Positions 45,552-57,592 of a stretch of DNA of 64,000 bases are shown here, in pieces. Source of the DNA: Akkermansia sp. (GTDB lineage: Bacteria > Verrucomicrobiota > Verrucomicrobiia > Verrucomicrobiales > Akkermansiaceae); NCBI GenBank assembly GCA_030525455.1, contig JAUNER010000002.1, positions 1-64,000 on the forward strand, read 5' to 3'. The position numbers were made by a program, and so were the translations under genes. The notes beneath the pieces are model-generated. The model made no database searches. It was not told the origin of the DNA and was given only the letters and a program-made list of their open reading frames with translations. How positions within the stretch are numbered: position 1 is the first letter of the stretch; each line of letters begins with the position of its first letter.

Positions 45552-46562
45552 TTACCACTGCAAATCACGACGTAATGATTTCAAATCTTTAAGCAATTTT
45601 TTTTGGATAGCCTCTTGCTGTCGCCTCAAACGTTCATCCTCTGTCATCGGTGCAGAATTAAATTTATGAGTCTTAATACCGGGATTCACAAAAGGATTAT
45701 TATCACCCCACTTAGACCAAGGGCCACGAGGAATACGATGAAACTCTACAAATCTCCAATGCACAAGAGCCGTTCCCCCTTTTATACCCAAATAATCACG
45801 AACTGCCGGAGAAATATCTATGGCAGCCCCTTTATTTTCCCTATTCATCGGTGGTTTATCACCAAAAACATAAGGCCAATCGTCCGTTGTAAATGGGCCA
45901 CAATCTTCCCACTGGGCAAAACAACTCCGTTTATTGTAAACAATCTGCACCCAACGCCCCTTACAAACAGACTTCCCTTCTTCTTCATAGGCTTTTCTGA
46001 ACCATGGAATCACTTTAGATGCTTCAGGTTTATGCTGCCCCCTACTTACGTCATTATACGGCAAAGCGATATAAAATGGGTTCAGTTTAGGAATAAAAGC
46101 CCTAGGTCGATAATCCTTCGTTCGTTCCGTTGGCTCAGGATTATCAAACCCACCATAATTATCTCGCCACTCAGCATCCCACGAACTCTTATGATTATGA
46201 ACAGGATTTCTATGAGAGGCATCTTCCCCCACCCAGAACACCGTTGCCGTTATATTTAACCTCCATGGGTAAGTCCCCGGACTTTTAGGTCCGTTTCTAG
46301 GGATAATTCTCGGTTTAGGTGGCGATTGGTCACCAGACTTTCGATTAACCTGAGACCGAGGTAAAACATCACGCTGAGTTGGGATACTTACGATTGGACC
46401 TTTAGCTACAGACCTACTCGCCGATACCCCCTGTTGACCGGCTTTTGATGTTTGAATATCTCCAAAACTTACACTTATCAACCCCAATAAAATAGCCACC
46501 GAAAACCCTCTGCGGAGAGCTTTCGGCAAAATCAAGCTATTGTATCGAAAACCACTTACCAT
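45552..46562 (-). CDS. Uncharacterised exported protein, double-psi-barrel-like
   Basis: 336 residues. It has a basic N-terminus and a hydrophobic signal (SVAILLGLISVSFGD). A Pro/Arg/Ser-rich low-complexity linker spans residues 40-95. The folded part contains ITATVFWVGEDASHRNPVHN, FYIALPYNDVSRGQ and AQWEDCGPFTTDDWPYVFGD, followed by GAAIDISPAVRDYLGIKGG and VHWRFVEF. The pattern of AIDxSPAxxxxLG is like the double-psi beta-barrel of RlpA-type proteins, but the match is loose. The start ATG overlaps the nadB stop by 7 nt. A C-terminal coiled coil ends it. Confidence 0.6.
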   Translation of the reverse strand: MVSGFRYNSLILPKALRRGFSVAILLGLISVSFGDIQTSKAGQQGVSASRSVAKGPIVSIPTQRDVLPRSQVNRKSGDQSPPKPRIIPRNGPKSPGTYPWRLNITATVFWVGEDASHRNPVHNHKSSWDAEWRDNYGGFDNPEPTERTKDYRPRAFIPKLNPFYIALPYNDVSRGQHKPEASKVIPWFRKAYEEEGKSVCKGRWVQIVYNKRSCFAQWEDCGPFTTDDWPYVFGDKPPMNRENKGAAIDISPAVRDYLGIKGGTALVHWRFVEFHRIPRGPWSKWGDNNPFVNPGIKTHKFNSAPMTEDERLRRQQEAIQKKLLKDLKSLRRDLQW

Positions 46563-48160
46563 CTATGCAGTTGAGAGACAAATCGATGCAGAAGTTTTTC
46601 AGGATAATCCGTATTATAATGCAATCCACGGCTTTCATTCCTCCTCATCGCGCAATCGACGATTAATGATGCCACGGCAACCACATTTCTAAGTTCCAAA
46701 ATATCCGGAGTGATGCGATACCCCCAGTAAAAATCCTTCACTTCACGATGAAGCATTCTTAACCGTGTTGCGGCACGGTCTAGTCTCTTATTTGTTCTAA
46801 CGATAGAAACATAATCCCACATCAAACGACGGATTTCGTCCCAATTATGGTAAATCACGGCCAATTCATCAGGCAAAGCAGTATCACCATGATGCCATTC
46901 CGGTATAAAATATTCCGTTGGGTCAGTTGCTCTCAGCGGCTGATGTTTCAACATATCTGCCAAAGCACGCTTTGCCACCACAACACACTCCAATAGTGAA
47001 TTAGAAGCCAAACGATTAGCACCATGCAAACCAGTACAGCCAGTCTCACCAGCGGCATAAAGACCATCTAATGAAGTCTGACCATTAACATCAGTCAATA
47101 CACCACCACACTGGAAGTGGGCAGCAGGCACAACAGGGATTGGTTCTTTAGCCGGGTCAATCCCATACTTCATACAAGTTTCATAAATCATTGGGAAGCG
47201 TTCCTGCACAAATCCTTCCGGTTTATGAGAAATATCCAAATACACACAGGCACTCCCCGTCCGCTTCATTTCAGAATCTACGGCACGAGCCGTAATATCA
47301 CGCGGAGCCAATGATTTACGAGGGTCGTACTTATGCATAAACTCTTCACCATCTACCCCCTTAAGCACACCACCCTCGCCTCTGACTGCCTCAGAAATCA
47401 AGAATGAGCGAGCCTCCGCCCCCTCTGCTCGCACGTTATAAAAACAGGTCGGATGAAACTGCACAAACTCCATGTTGGCAATAGTAGCACCGGCACGCCA
47501 AGCCATAGCCACGCCATCACCCGTTGCAGAGTCATTATTTGTTGTGTACAAATAAACGCGTCCACACCCACCAGTTGCCAAAAGCACCCTATCTGACCTA
47601 AAAATTTTAACTTCCCCCGTATTTCTATCTAGCACGTATGCACCTAGCACTCTATCCTCTGTCACTAAGCCCAATTTTGTGGTTGTAATTAAATCTATAG
47701 CAAATTGGTCTTCTATCAGTTCGATATTAGGATTTTTCTGAGCCACTTCGAGTAATTTAGAGGTAATCTCTAAGCCAGTAGCGTCTTTTGCATGCAGAAT
47801 TCTACGTTTTGTATGCCCCCCCTCACGAGCTAATTCATAATCATGCCCTTCTTCACCTTGGTCAAAAGCCACGCCCCACTCCAGCAATTCTCTAATAGCC
47901 CCGGGACCTTCCTCGACGATAGTTCTAACAGCCTGCTCATTACAAAGCCCTGCCCCTGCATCCAAAGTGTCAGCCACGTGTTCCTCAAATGAATCATTCT
48001 CGTCCCACACCGCTGCTATGCCACCCTGAGCCTTTGCAGAACTGCAATCTAAAAATTTACCTTTTGTTATAACCACTACACGCCCATGTTCCGCCGCTCT
48101 CAGGGCGAAACTTAGACCTGCTACGCCTGCACCTATGACTAAAAAGTCGCTAGTTTTCAT
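46556..48160 (-). CDS. nadB: L-aspartate oxidase
   Basis: 534 residues, the FAD enzyme that oxidises L-aspartate to iminoaspartate, the first step of NAD synthesis. N-terminal FAD motif LVIGAGVAGLSFALRAA, then SSAKAQGGIAAVW. The active-site segment with EFVQFHPTCFYN is present, as are FLISEAVRGEGG and the C-terminal Arg pattern SLAPRDITARAVDSEMKR. The helical tail contains the family's RRLMWDYVSIVR. Length is typical. The next gene overlaps its stop by 7 nt, so translation may be coupled. No nadA or nadC is visible. Confidence 0.96.
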   Translation of the reverse strand: MKTSDFLVIGAGVAGLSFALRAAEHGRVVVITKGKFLDCSSAKAQGGIAAVWDENDSFEEHVADTLDAGAGLCNEQAVRTIVEEGPGAIRELLEWGVAFDQGEEGHDYELAREGGHTKRRILHAKDATGLEITSKLLEVAQKNPNIELIEDQFAIDLITTTKLGLVTEDRVLGAYVLDRNTGEVKIFRSDRVLLATGGCGRVYLYTTNNDSATGDGVAMAWRAGATIANMEFVQFHPTCFYNVRAEGAEARSFLISEAVRGEGGVLKGVDGEEFMHKYDPRKSLAPRDITARAVDSEMKRTGSACVYLDISHKPEGFVQERFPMIYETCMKYGIDPAKEPIPVVPAAHFQCGGVLTDVNGQTSLDGLYAAGETGCTGLHGANRLASNSLLECVVVAKRALADMLKHQPLRATDPTEYFIPEWHHGDTALPDELAVIYHNWDEIRRLMWDYVSIVRTNKRLDRAATRLRMLHREVKDFYWGYRITPDILELRNVVAVASLIVDCAMRRNESRGLHYNTDYPEKLLHRFVSQLHRW

Positions 48161-48228
48161 ATCTGTCGTTGATTCAGCTTAGCACAATTGATGCAGATAA
48201 GTCACGCCTAAACATATTCTCGGCATAA

Positions 48229-48468
48229 TTATATTTGTAAACTTATCTCTACCCAAGAAATGATATTTTCTATCGCTTCGGGACTTGGATTTTCACGGCA
48301 ATCTTTCATCTTTTCTAAAAACCTACCACCCTCACCCGTGCTATCACGTTGCCAATTGATAATTTCACGCCATTTTTGGTCTCTATGACTAATAAATCAT
48401 ACAATTGTAAATAAATTACCTGCTCTATTCTGAAAAGAAACCATTTCATCCATAGAAACAGACAACAT
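48229..48468 (-). pseudogene. Possible broken small gene with in-frame stop
   Basis: An 80-codon minus-strand frame opens MLSVSMDEMVSFQNRAGNL and runs without other interruption to a final TAA at 48229, except for one TGA at 48397-48399 (codon 24). The part after it reads as a plausible charged helical protein (HRDQKWREIINWQRD, GRFLEKMKDCRENPSP). No family match was recognised. It may be a pseudogene with a nonsense mutation or chance coding-like sequence in the 400-bp gap before the ppx-like gene. Confidence 0.3.
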
Positions 48469-48563
48469 TCTCCCTTGCGAAAAAAGCTGAATTTGATAGA
48501 CTAAGAGTTTAGAAAATAAGTGGCTCGCAAAAGCAATCAATCAACGAAACACCACCCAAAAGC

Positions 48564-50120
48564 ATGACCGCAAGCGAAACAATATCTTCACCGAAAGTAA
48601 CTACACAAGCAGTTATTTATCTAGGCCCAAACTCCATGAGCTTGATGGTCACAGAAGATATACAGGACAAGCCGCACATGCTTGACTTCCTTCAGCAACC
48701 AGTACCACTTGCCAGAGACATATTCCGCCAGCATCGCATTACCAGACATACCATGGACCGCTGCGTACAAATTATAGCGGACTATCTGGAAATTCTTAAG
48801 GAATATGGGACAAATACGACGTTAGACATCCGCTTTATGATGTCAAACATCGTTGCCGAAGCCTCAAATGCAGATGTCTTCATTAACCGAATGCACGTCG
48901 CACACGGGTTGCGTGCCAAACGCATTGATGATGGGAAAATGACTCGCCTCATCTATGTAAAAGTACAAAACATACTTAGTCTCTATCCGGAACTACAAAA
49001 GCAAAAAGTCCTTATCATCCACACAGGGCCAGGAAACACACGCATACTACTCTTCCACAAAGGCCGTATTACTCGCTACTCATGCTACCGACTTGGCACA
49101 CACCGCACAGGCGAAGCCGTAGGTGAAATTCAATATGGTGATGATGTGTCTGAAATTTCACTTCTCAGAGAACACATGCGGGGGCAAGTAGACCAAATTT
49201 GCTTAGACTTCGGAGACATCAAAGGATTAAATAGCATTATTGTCGTAGGGCAGGAAATCCAACATCTCCGCTCACGACTAAACCCGGGGAAAGACGGAAA
49301 AATCACCTGTGCCGGGATGCTGGCAATAGCCGCAGAAATGGCTCAAAACACCATTGAGCAACGCATGGTCAACTATGGGGTTGATTTTGCGGGGGTTATC
49401 TCACTACTCCCCGCCTTACTGATAGCAGAAATGATTGCCAAAAACCTAAAACTTGATGGTATCATTGTGCCCGATAATGAATACGATGAAGAATTTTCCT
49501 ACAGTCTCATTCGTTCCACAAGAAACCCCAAAGATTTGGAGGAAGAAGTTCTCCACTTTGCGGGCATTCTGGCAGATCGTTACCAATCAGAAAAAGGTCA
49601 CCGTGAACACGTGGCTCGAATGTGCATGGAGATGTTTGACCAGCTCCAGGATTTACACCGCCTATCCGAGCACGACCGCTTATTACTTCAAGTTGCCTCA
49701 ATCCTTCATGAAGTAGGGACTTTTATTAGCCAGCCCAATCATCAATTGCATTCTCAATACATCATCCTCAATAGCGAAATCTTCGGACTATCACGTGATG
49801 ATGTAGAAATTATCGCTTTACTGGCTCGTTACCACCGCCATGAAGTACCGGAAAACTCTGATTCCATCTATGGCGAGCTCGAACTTACCGACCGTATGCG
49901 AATCGCCAAAATGGCCGCCATTTTACGCGTAGCAGATGCTTTAGAAAGAGGTCATGCTCAGCGAGTAAGCGGCATCAAAGCACAATTTAGAAACAAAACA
50001 CTAGAATTGGAACTCAAAGGCATACGCGAAACTGCCGTTGAAGACCTAGCTCTTCGCCTAAAAGGCAACCTCTTCGCAGACATCTTTGGCTACGACATCG
50101 TACTTGTTCCCCAACGTTAA
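48564..50120 (+). CDS. Ppx/GppA-like protein with degenerate active site
   Basis: 518 residues. It has the two-part Ppx plan: an N-terminal ASKHA domain (residues about 15-300) and a C-terminal HD-like domain (HVARMCMEMFDQL; LQVASILHEVGTFISQ; RYHRHEVPENSDS; IAKMAAILRVADALERGHAQ). However, the catalytic motifs are changed. DLGSNS is YLGPNS, the SGNEEAR segment with the catalytic Glu is DDGKMTR, and DIGGGSTE is HTGPGNTR. It is probably not a normal exopolyphosphatase or pppGpp phosphatase. It directly precedes ppk1 (14-nt gap), so it is likely a polyphosphate- or (p)ppGpp-sensing partner; that is inference. Confidence 0.82.
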   Translation: MTASETISSPKVTTQAVIYLGPNSMSLMVTEDIQDKPHMLDFLQQPVPLARDIFRQHRITRHTMDRCVQIIADYLEILKEYGTNTTLDIRFMMSNIVAEASNADVFINRMHVAHGLRAKRIDDGKMTRLIYVKVQNILSLYPELQKQKVLIIHTGPGNTRILLFHKGRITRYSCYRLGTHRTGEAVGEIQYGDDVSEISLLREHMRGQVDQICLDFGDIKGLNSIIVVGQEIQHLRSRLNPGKDGKITCAGMLAIAAEMAQNTIEQRMVNYGVDFAGVISLLPALLIAEMIAKNLKLDGIIVPDNEYDEEFSYSLIRSTRNPKDLEEEVLHFAGILADRYQSEKGHREHVARMCMEMFDQLQDLHRLSEHDRLLLQVASILHEVGTFISQPNHQLHSQYIILNSEIFGLSRDDVEIIALLARYHRHEVPENSDSIYGELELTDRMRIAKMAAILRVADALERGHAQRVSGIKAQFRNKTLELELKGIRETAVEDLALRLKGNLFADIFGYDIVLVPQR

Positions 50121-50134
50121 TTTATCTCACTGCC

Positions 50135-52225
50135 ATGGAAAACGAATACATCAATAGAGAACTTTCTTGGTTAGAATTTAACCAGCGTGTACTCGACCAA
50201 GCCACTCGCCAGGACTTACCACTTCTGGAACGATTAAAATTTCTAGCCATTACTGCATCTAACTTAGATGAATTTTTCATGGTTCGTGTAGGAGGGTTAC
50301 AAATGCTACGCCGCTCAGGCTCTCGTGTAAAAGACATTTCCGGCATGACCCCTACACGCCAATTAAAAATGATTCACACCCGAGTAGGGCAAATGATTAA
50401 CGACCAGTATCATTTGTTTCACGATGAAATTCTGCCATGGATGGAAGTTCACCGCATCAACCCCATTGCCATGGAAGAACTGGATGATAACCAACGTTTA
50501 GTACTCGAACAGTATTTTAACAATCAAATCTTCCCGCTCCTAACTCCGCTGGATATGCAGGCTCCGGAAGCCCCTGCCCTACCCTCTCTCAAACTTCTCA
50601 TGGGTATTGAACTTCGTGATAACGAAACAGGCGAAATACGCGTCTGCGTCATTGCCATGCCGGACTCCCTCCCCAGACGAGTTCCCGTACCGACCACAGA
50701 GCATGACCGCTACGTCATGCTGGAAGAACTCATGCGCGAGTTTATTGGCAATGTTTTCCCCGGAGAAACCGTACTGGCAACCTCAGTTTTCCGCGTCACT
50801 CGCAATGGCGACATCGCTGTGCAAGAAGAAGATGCCCTAGACCTAGCCGATGAGATGGAGGAAGTGCTCGTTGCTCGCAAATTCTCTCAATGTGTTCGTT
50901 TAGAAATTGAATCATCTACCCCGGCAGGGTTGCTCTCAAGCATCAAAGAAATAGTAGGGGCTGATAAAGACGAAACATATAACTTACAAGGGCCACTTAT
51001 GCTATCCGACTTTATGGATATGGCATTTGAGCCGGGTAATGACCACTTAAAAGTTGAGCAATGGTCTGCCCAACCCTCACCGGCCATTAACCCTGCATTG
51101 AGCATTTTTGAAAACATCGCTGAGGGTGATATTTTACTCAATCATCCATACGAGAGCTTTGAGCCGGTACTTCGTCTCGTTGAAGAAGCCGCCGACGATC
51201 CAAATGTCATTGCTATCAAACAAGTTCTATATAGAACGGCTAAAAATTCACGCATCGTCGCCGCCCTGAAAAAAGCCGCAGAAAATGGCAAACAAGTCAC
51301 CGCTCTCGTTGAGCTTAAGGCCCGTTTCGACGAAGCCAGAAACCTCGAAAAAGCCGAAGAACTCCAACGCTCCGGTGTACAGGTGGTTTATGGGGTCAAA
51401 GGGCTGAAAACCCATGCAAAAATTTGCCTGGTTGTTCGTCGTGAACAAGGGGGGACTTTGCGGCGTTATTGCCATTTTGGAACCGGTAATTACAACGAAA
51501 GCACTGCCAAAATCTACACAGATATTTCCTATCTGACCTGCGATGACCAACTGGGGGCAGATGCTTCTCAGTTCTTTAACTCCGTCACAGGTCGCACAAA
51601 GCTCATGCGATTCCGTAAGCTTTATCCATCACCAAAGATGATGAAAGCCCGCCTCATTGAGCTTATCGAGGGGGAGGCCGAACGTGCCAGACAAGGTGAG
51701 CCAGCACGCATTGCCGCAAAAATGAACAGCCTTCAGGATGTTGAAATCATCAATGCTCTCTATCGTGCCGCTGATGCCGGGGTAGACATTGAGCTTAATG
51801 TGCGTGGTATTTGTTGTCTAAAAACGGGACCTCGTCCCGGTGGGAAATCCATCCGTGTTGTCAGCATTGTAGACCGCTACTTAGAACACGCTCGCATTTT
51901 CTTCTTCCAGCATGGCAATACTCCACAGATTTTCATAGCCAGTGCTGACTGGATGACGAGAAATCTGGATAAACGAGTGGAACTCATGGTTCCGGTGACA
52001 AATACAAAATTAGCTCGCAAACTAAAGTCCATTCTAGATGCCTGTTTACGAGACAACGTTCAAGGGTGTGAAATCCAGCCGGATGGCACCTCTACTCCGA
52101 TTGTTCGCAAAAAAGGCCAAAAGGCATTTCGCCTGCAACTTCACTTAACAAAAGAAGCTCGCCGCTTGGCAAAAAATAAAGAACAAGAACGCCATCAGAT
52201 GCTAGAACCGCATCGCCCCCACTAA
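50135..52225 (+). CDS. ppk1: Polyphosphate kinase 1
   Basis: 696 residues, the enzyme that makes polyphosphate from ATP. N-domain with ENEYINRELSWLEFNQRVL, the head domain, then the two catalytic PLD-like domains: FEPVLRLVEEAADDPNVIAI, the autophosphorylated His in GLKTHAKICLVV (GxKxHxK), YCHFGTGNYNESTAKIYTD, and the second His in DRYLEHARIFFF. GICCLKTGPRPGGKSI is also typical. It is the second gene of an operon with the degenerate Ppx-like gene, suggesting that one regulates or senses the product of the other. Confidence 0.96.
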   Translation: MENEYINRELSWLEFNQRVLDQATRQDLPLLERLKFLAITASNLDEFFMVRVGGLQMLRRSGSRVKDISGMTPTRQLKMIHTRVGQMINDQYHLFHDEILPWMEVHRINPIAMEELDDNQRLVLEQYFNNQIFPLLTPLDMQAPEAPALPSLKLLMGIELRDNETGEIRVCVIAMPDSLPRRVPVPTTEHDRYVMLEELMREFIGNVFPGETVLATSVFRVTRNGDIAVQEEDALDLADEMEEVLVARKFSQCVRLEIESSTPAGLLSSIKEIVGADKDETYNLQGPLMLSDFMDMAFEPGNDHLKVEQWSAQPSPAINPALSIFENIAEGDILLNHPYESFEPVLRLVEEAADDPNVIAIKQVLYRTAKNSRIVAALKKAAENGKQVTALVELKARFDEARNLEKAEELQRSGVQVVYGVKGLKTHAKICLVVRREQGGTLRRYCHFGTGNYNESTAKIYTDISYLTCDDQLGADASQFFNSVTGRTKLMRFRKLYPSPKMMKARLIELIEGEAERARQGEPARIAAKMNSLQDVEIINALYRAADAGVDIELNVRGICCLKTGPRPGGKSIRVVSIVDRYLEHARIFFFQHGNTPQIFIASADWMTRNLDKRVELMVPVTNTKLARKLKSILDACLRDNVQGCEIQPDGTSTPIVRKKGQKAFRLQLHLTKEARRLAKNKEQERHQMLEPHRPH

Positions 52226-52255
52226 TGGAAGAATAACAACATACTTTTCATTTAC

Positions 52256-52295
52256 TAAAAAGGGCCGGGATTTTAAATACCAGCCCTTTTTTTAT
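52256..52295 (+). terminator. Intrinsic terminator after ppk1
   Basis: AAAAAGGGC pairs with GCCCTTTTTTT around a loop of about 20 nt. It can serve both ppk1 and the converging U32 gene. Confidence 0.7.
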
Positions 52296-52307
52296 TTCGA
52301 GACTTGC

Positions 52308-54803
<2,496 letters not shown>

Positions 54804-54804
54804 A

Positions 54805-56028
54805 TTATTGCACGGTTTGTCTTTTTTTCTGATGCTTTATATGAGCTTTGATATCCCCCAGCAAAAACAAGGAGCCTGCCGCCAATGCTCGTAGTTCCGA
54901 TTGTTCTGCCGCTCTCAGCCCTGCTTCTAAGCTCTCATGCTGATAAATTGGCGTCGTTACACACCCGGCTAACAACTCTGCCATTTCCCCCACCGGTAAA
55001 ATTCGCGGTGACGAGCAGGGTACTAAATGCCATTCACCTACAATGGCATCAAATAGAGGAAGCATTTCCTGTATTTGCTTATCTGCCGAAGCCGCAAAAA
55101 CTATCGCCGCCCGTTCATCGCCAAATTTTTCTTTCCACGTTTCTACCAGCACCCTTGCCGCATGGGCATTATGTGCCCCGTCTAGGATAATTGCCGGACT
55201 TTTTACCTGCTCAAAGCGTCCCGGCCAGTCTACATTCCCTAGGGCATGGGCTAATTTAACCTGTGAGGGTAAGCGATGAATGGCACTAAATGCTTCCATA
55301 GCCACGGCGGCATTTTGTCGCTGATGAGGACCTGCCAAGGCTAACTGAGGTATGCGTTCATGCGGCTCAGCCAATATCAGCAGTGCATCTTTTGCCGTCG
55401 CCGTTTCTGTTATCACCTGCATGGCTTGCGGCTCTTGTGCCGCTGTCACCACCACCCGCGATGGGGCTATGATGGCCGCTTTCTCTGCCGCTACTGCGGC
55501 TAAGGTATCACCCAAGTACTGCTGGTGGTCCAGCCCAATGGGGGTAAGTACGGCTACATCTTTAGCCACGGCATTCGTGGCATCTAGTCGCCCACCCATA
55601 CCGGTTTCCAATATGATAAGCTCTACGCCTTGCTTCATAAAATACCGCAAGGCCAATATCAAAGCCAATTCAAAAAAGGTCGGGGCTTGCTCTACTGACT
55701 CTGCCAACTTCCGCACAAAACATATCCCCTCCAGCAGTTCATCATCGGGTATCATTTCCCCATTCACACGGATTCTTTCGGCAAAGTCCACCAAATGCGG
55801 TGAGGTAAATAACCCGGTTTTTAACCCACTTTCTCGGGCAATGGCTTCTATCATAGCACAGGTAGAACCCTTCCCGTTGGTCCCTGCCACATGAATCACC
55901 TTTGCCCCACTTACGTCTATCTGTGCCGCCGCGATAAGTGCCCGGGTATTCTCTAATCCCAGTTTTATCCCGAAAAACTGTGTCGAATACAGCCAATCTA
56001 ATGCCTCGCTCAACGTCATGCTCTCCAT
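54805..56028 (-). CDS. folC: Folylpolyglutamate/dihydrofolate synthase
   Basis: 407 residues of the Mur ligase family, adding Glu to dihydropteroate or folates. The P-loop is VIHVAGTNGKGSTCAMIEAI, with SPHLVDFAERIRVNGE and GLDHQQYLGDTLAAVAAEKA as further family motifs, and ILDGAHNAHAARVLVE in the C-terminal domain. Whether it does one or both reactions cannot be told. The gene is first in an operon with the U32 gene. The upstream region (56040-56330) is C/A-rich with a repeated CCTCAAGAAAAT but shows no clear promoter. Confidence 0.95.
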   Translation of the reverse strand: MESMTLSEALDWLYSTQFFGIKLGLENTRALIAAAQIDVSGAKVIHVAGTNGKGSTCAMIEAIARESGLKTGLFTSPHLVDFAERIRVNGEMIPDDELLEGICFVRKLAESVEQAPTFFELALILALRYFMKQGVELIILETGMGGRLDATNAVAKDVAVLTPIGLDHQQYLGDTLAAVAAEKAAIIAPSRVVVTAAQEPQAMQVITETATAKDALLILAEPHERIPQLALAGPHQRQNAAVAMEAFSAIHRLPSQVKLAHALGNVDWPGRFEQVKSPAIILDGAHNAHAARVLVETWKEKFGDERAAIVFAASADKQIQEMLPLFDAIVGEWHLVPCSSPRILPVGEMAELLAGCVTTPIYQHESLEAGLRAAEQSELRALAAGSLFLLGDIKAHIKHQKKRQTVQ

Positions 56029-56332
56029 TCTACCATCTCTTCGCTCAGGTGCAATACTTCATACCTTTCTCTTCTTTCTTTCACCCCTAAATTCTCCCTT
56101 CCTCACCAAACTCCTCAAGAAAATGCACCAATTCCCCACCAAAAGTCCTCAAGAAAATACAAATTGGCATTGATTATCAATCTCATAACAAAACACACTT
56201 TCCCCCCTTAAAAAGAAACTTCATCCCCCCCACATTAACCTATATCTGTCAATTCCTCAAAATTCATAAAATACCCACACAAATTACTTCCTCTTCCCAC
56301 CTCTAAAAACACTACCGCATAGGCAAAAAAAA

Positions 56333-56430
56333 CCACTGAGAGTTTACGCGACAACTACGAACAAGCTACCGTTGCTACCTCTCGGTCCTGGCGGGGTTTG
56401 CCAGTCGTAGCTCCACGCTCTCTCAGCGGC
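56333..56430 (-). ncRNA. ffs: Signal recognition particle RNA (bacterial small type)
   Basis: Minus strand. The ends pair as CCGCTGAGAG (56420-56429) with CTCTCAGTGG (56333-56342); next GCTACGA pairs with TCGTAGT. The apical part has the conserved SRP core: CCAGGACC, a GAGA tetraloop (56380-56383), then GGTAGCAACGG, which corresponds to the Ffh-binding symmetric and asymmetric loops of helix 8. A run of eight U follows the closing stem. About 98 nt matches the short bacterial form without an Alu domain. It lies between folC and the coiled-coil gene, all on the same strand. Confidence 0.88.
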
Positions 56431-56478
56431 AGGGCTAAATAAATCATCTTTAGCCGCCTATGTCAATCACGAATGCCA

Positions 56479-57474
56479 TCATCGCCGCCGGATAATAGAC
56501 AATATGACGATAAAGAGTAAAACACCCCCGGCACCACCATACATTTTCAGCTTCTGCATATCGTCATCCAGTTCCTGTTTCATGCTCAGCAGCTTAGCAT
56601 CGTACTCCCGCTGCATATCACGCACGATTCGCCCCTGAGCATTCCGTGCTGTTTCTGCATCGTTAGTTGCCTGCTCAGCCTCGTCTATGGCTTTGTCGTA
56701 AGGTTTGAGTTTCTGCAAAAACTCAGGCGAATCTACCATCATCGCTGCATCAGACAGCAAATCTCCCTCACCATAACTCTCGCTCTCGTCTATTTCCGTA
56801 ATGCGTTCATCGATGGTAATTTGCAGTTTTTTTAGCTCATAATCAGCGGCTTTCCATTTCTTTGTTAGTGCCGCTACCTTTGCCTCACCGCTTTGGGTAA
56901 CTTTCTCTAGTTTTTTTGTCAATGATGCCTGCAATTTCAGCAAATCCGAGCGTTTTTCATCCACCTTATAGGCACTCGATTTTGTATTTCTCGCCTCTGC
57001 TTCCTGAATGCGATTCACATCCAGGCGACTGGCTACTTTTCGCAATTCTTCCTCGATTTGGAACTTTTTCTTTCCCAGTTCCTGCTCTGCACTCAGCATA
57101 TCATCCCTCATCTTATCTACCTCTAGGGCTCGCTTATCATACTGTGCCAGTAAGCGAGCCTTTCGTGTCTCGGCAGACATCACCTTTGACTTTCCCTCTG
57201 TGGCAGACTCCCACTTCTCTAGCTCCGCTTTTCCCTGCCGATTTTCCCAATACTCGCGTATAAACGCTTCTTTTCGCTCAATTTCCTTTTGAAGCACATC
57301 CACCTTTGCCAATTGCACCGCAGATAACTCAGCATACACCCGCTTTCCCTGCACCAACTCGGCAGGTTCTTTCATCGCCGCCAGCTCTGCCTCTCGCGGC
57401 ACGAGTTCCATCTGATAATAATCCCAACCAAAAGCCCCGGCTACTATCAGTATTATAAGCAGTACGTATTTCAT
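56479..57474 (-). CDS. Uncharacterised doubly anchored coiled-coil protein
   Basis: 331 residues, unrecognised. N-terminal hydrophobic segment (YVLLIILIVAGAFGWDYY), a long coiled coil of about 270 residues rich in Lys, Glu and Ala (for example ELGKKKFQIEEELRKVASRL), and a C-terminal hydrophobic segment (GGAGGVLLFIVILSIIRRR). The arrangement suggests a hairpin with both ends in the inner membrane. It stands alone next to the SRP RNA. Its function is unknown. Confidence 0.7.
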   Translation of the reverse strand: MKYVLLIILIVAGAFGWDYYQMELVPREAELAAMKEPAELVQGKRVYAELSAVQLAKVDVLQKEIERKEAFIREYWENRQGKAELEKWESATEGKSKVMSAETRKARLLAQYDKRALEVDKMRDDMLSAEQELGKKKFQIEEELRKVASRLDVNRIQEAEARNTKSSAYKVDEKRSDLLKLQASLTKKLEKVTQSGEAKVAALTKKWKAADYELKKLQITIDERITEIDESESYGEGDLLSDAAMMVDSPEFLQKLKPYDKAIDEAEQATNDAETARNAQGRIVRDMQREYDAKLLSMKQELDDDMQKLKMYGGAGGVLLFIVILSIIRRR

Positions 57475-57592
57475 ATATCCACGTCTATACTCCTATAAAA
57501 TACCATCTCTCACCCCTTTGCAATACAGAATGACATCTGTATGCCCTCTGTCTCTGCCATGAAGTTACCTACATCCGGATACACGCAACTCC

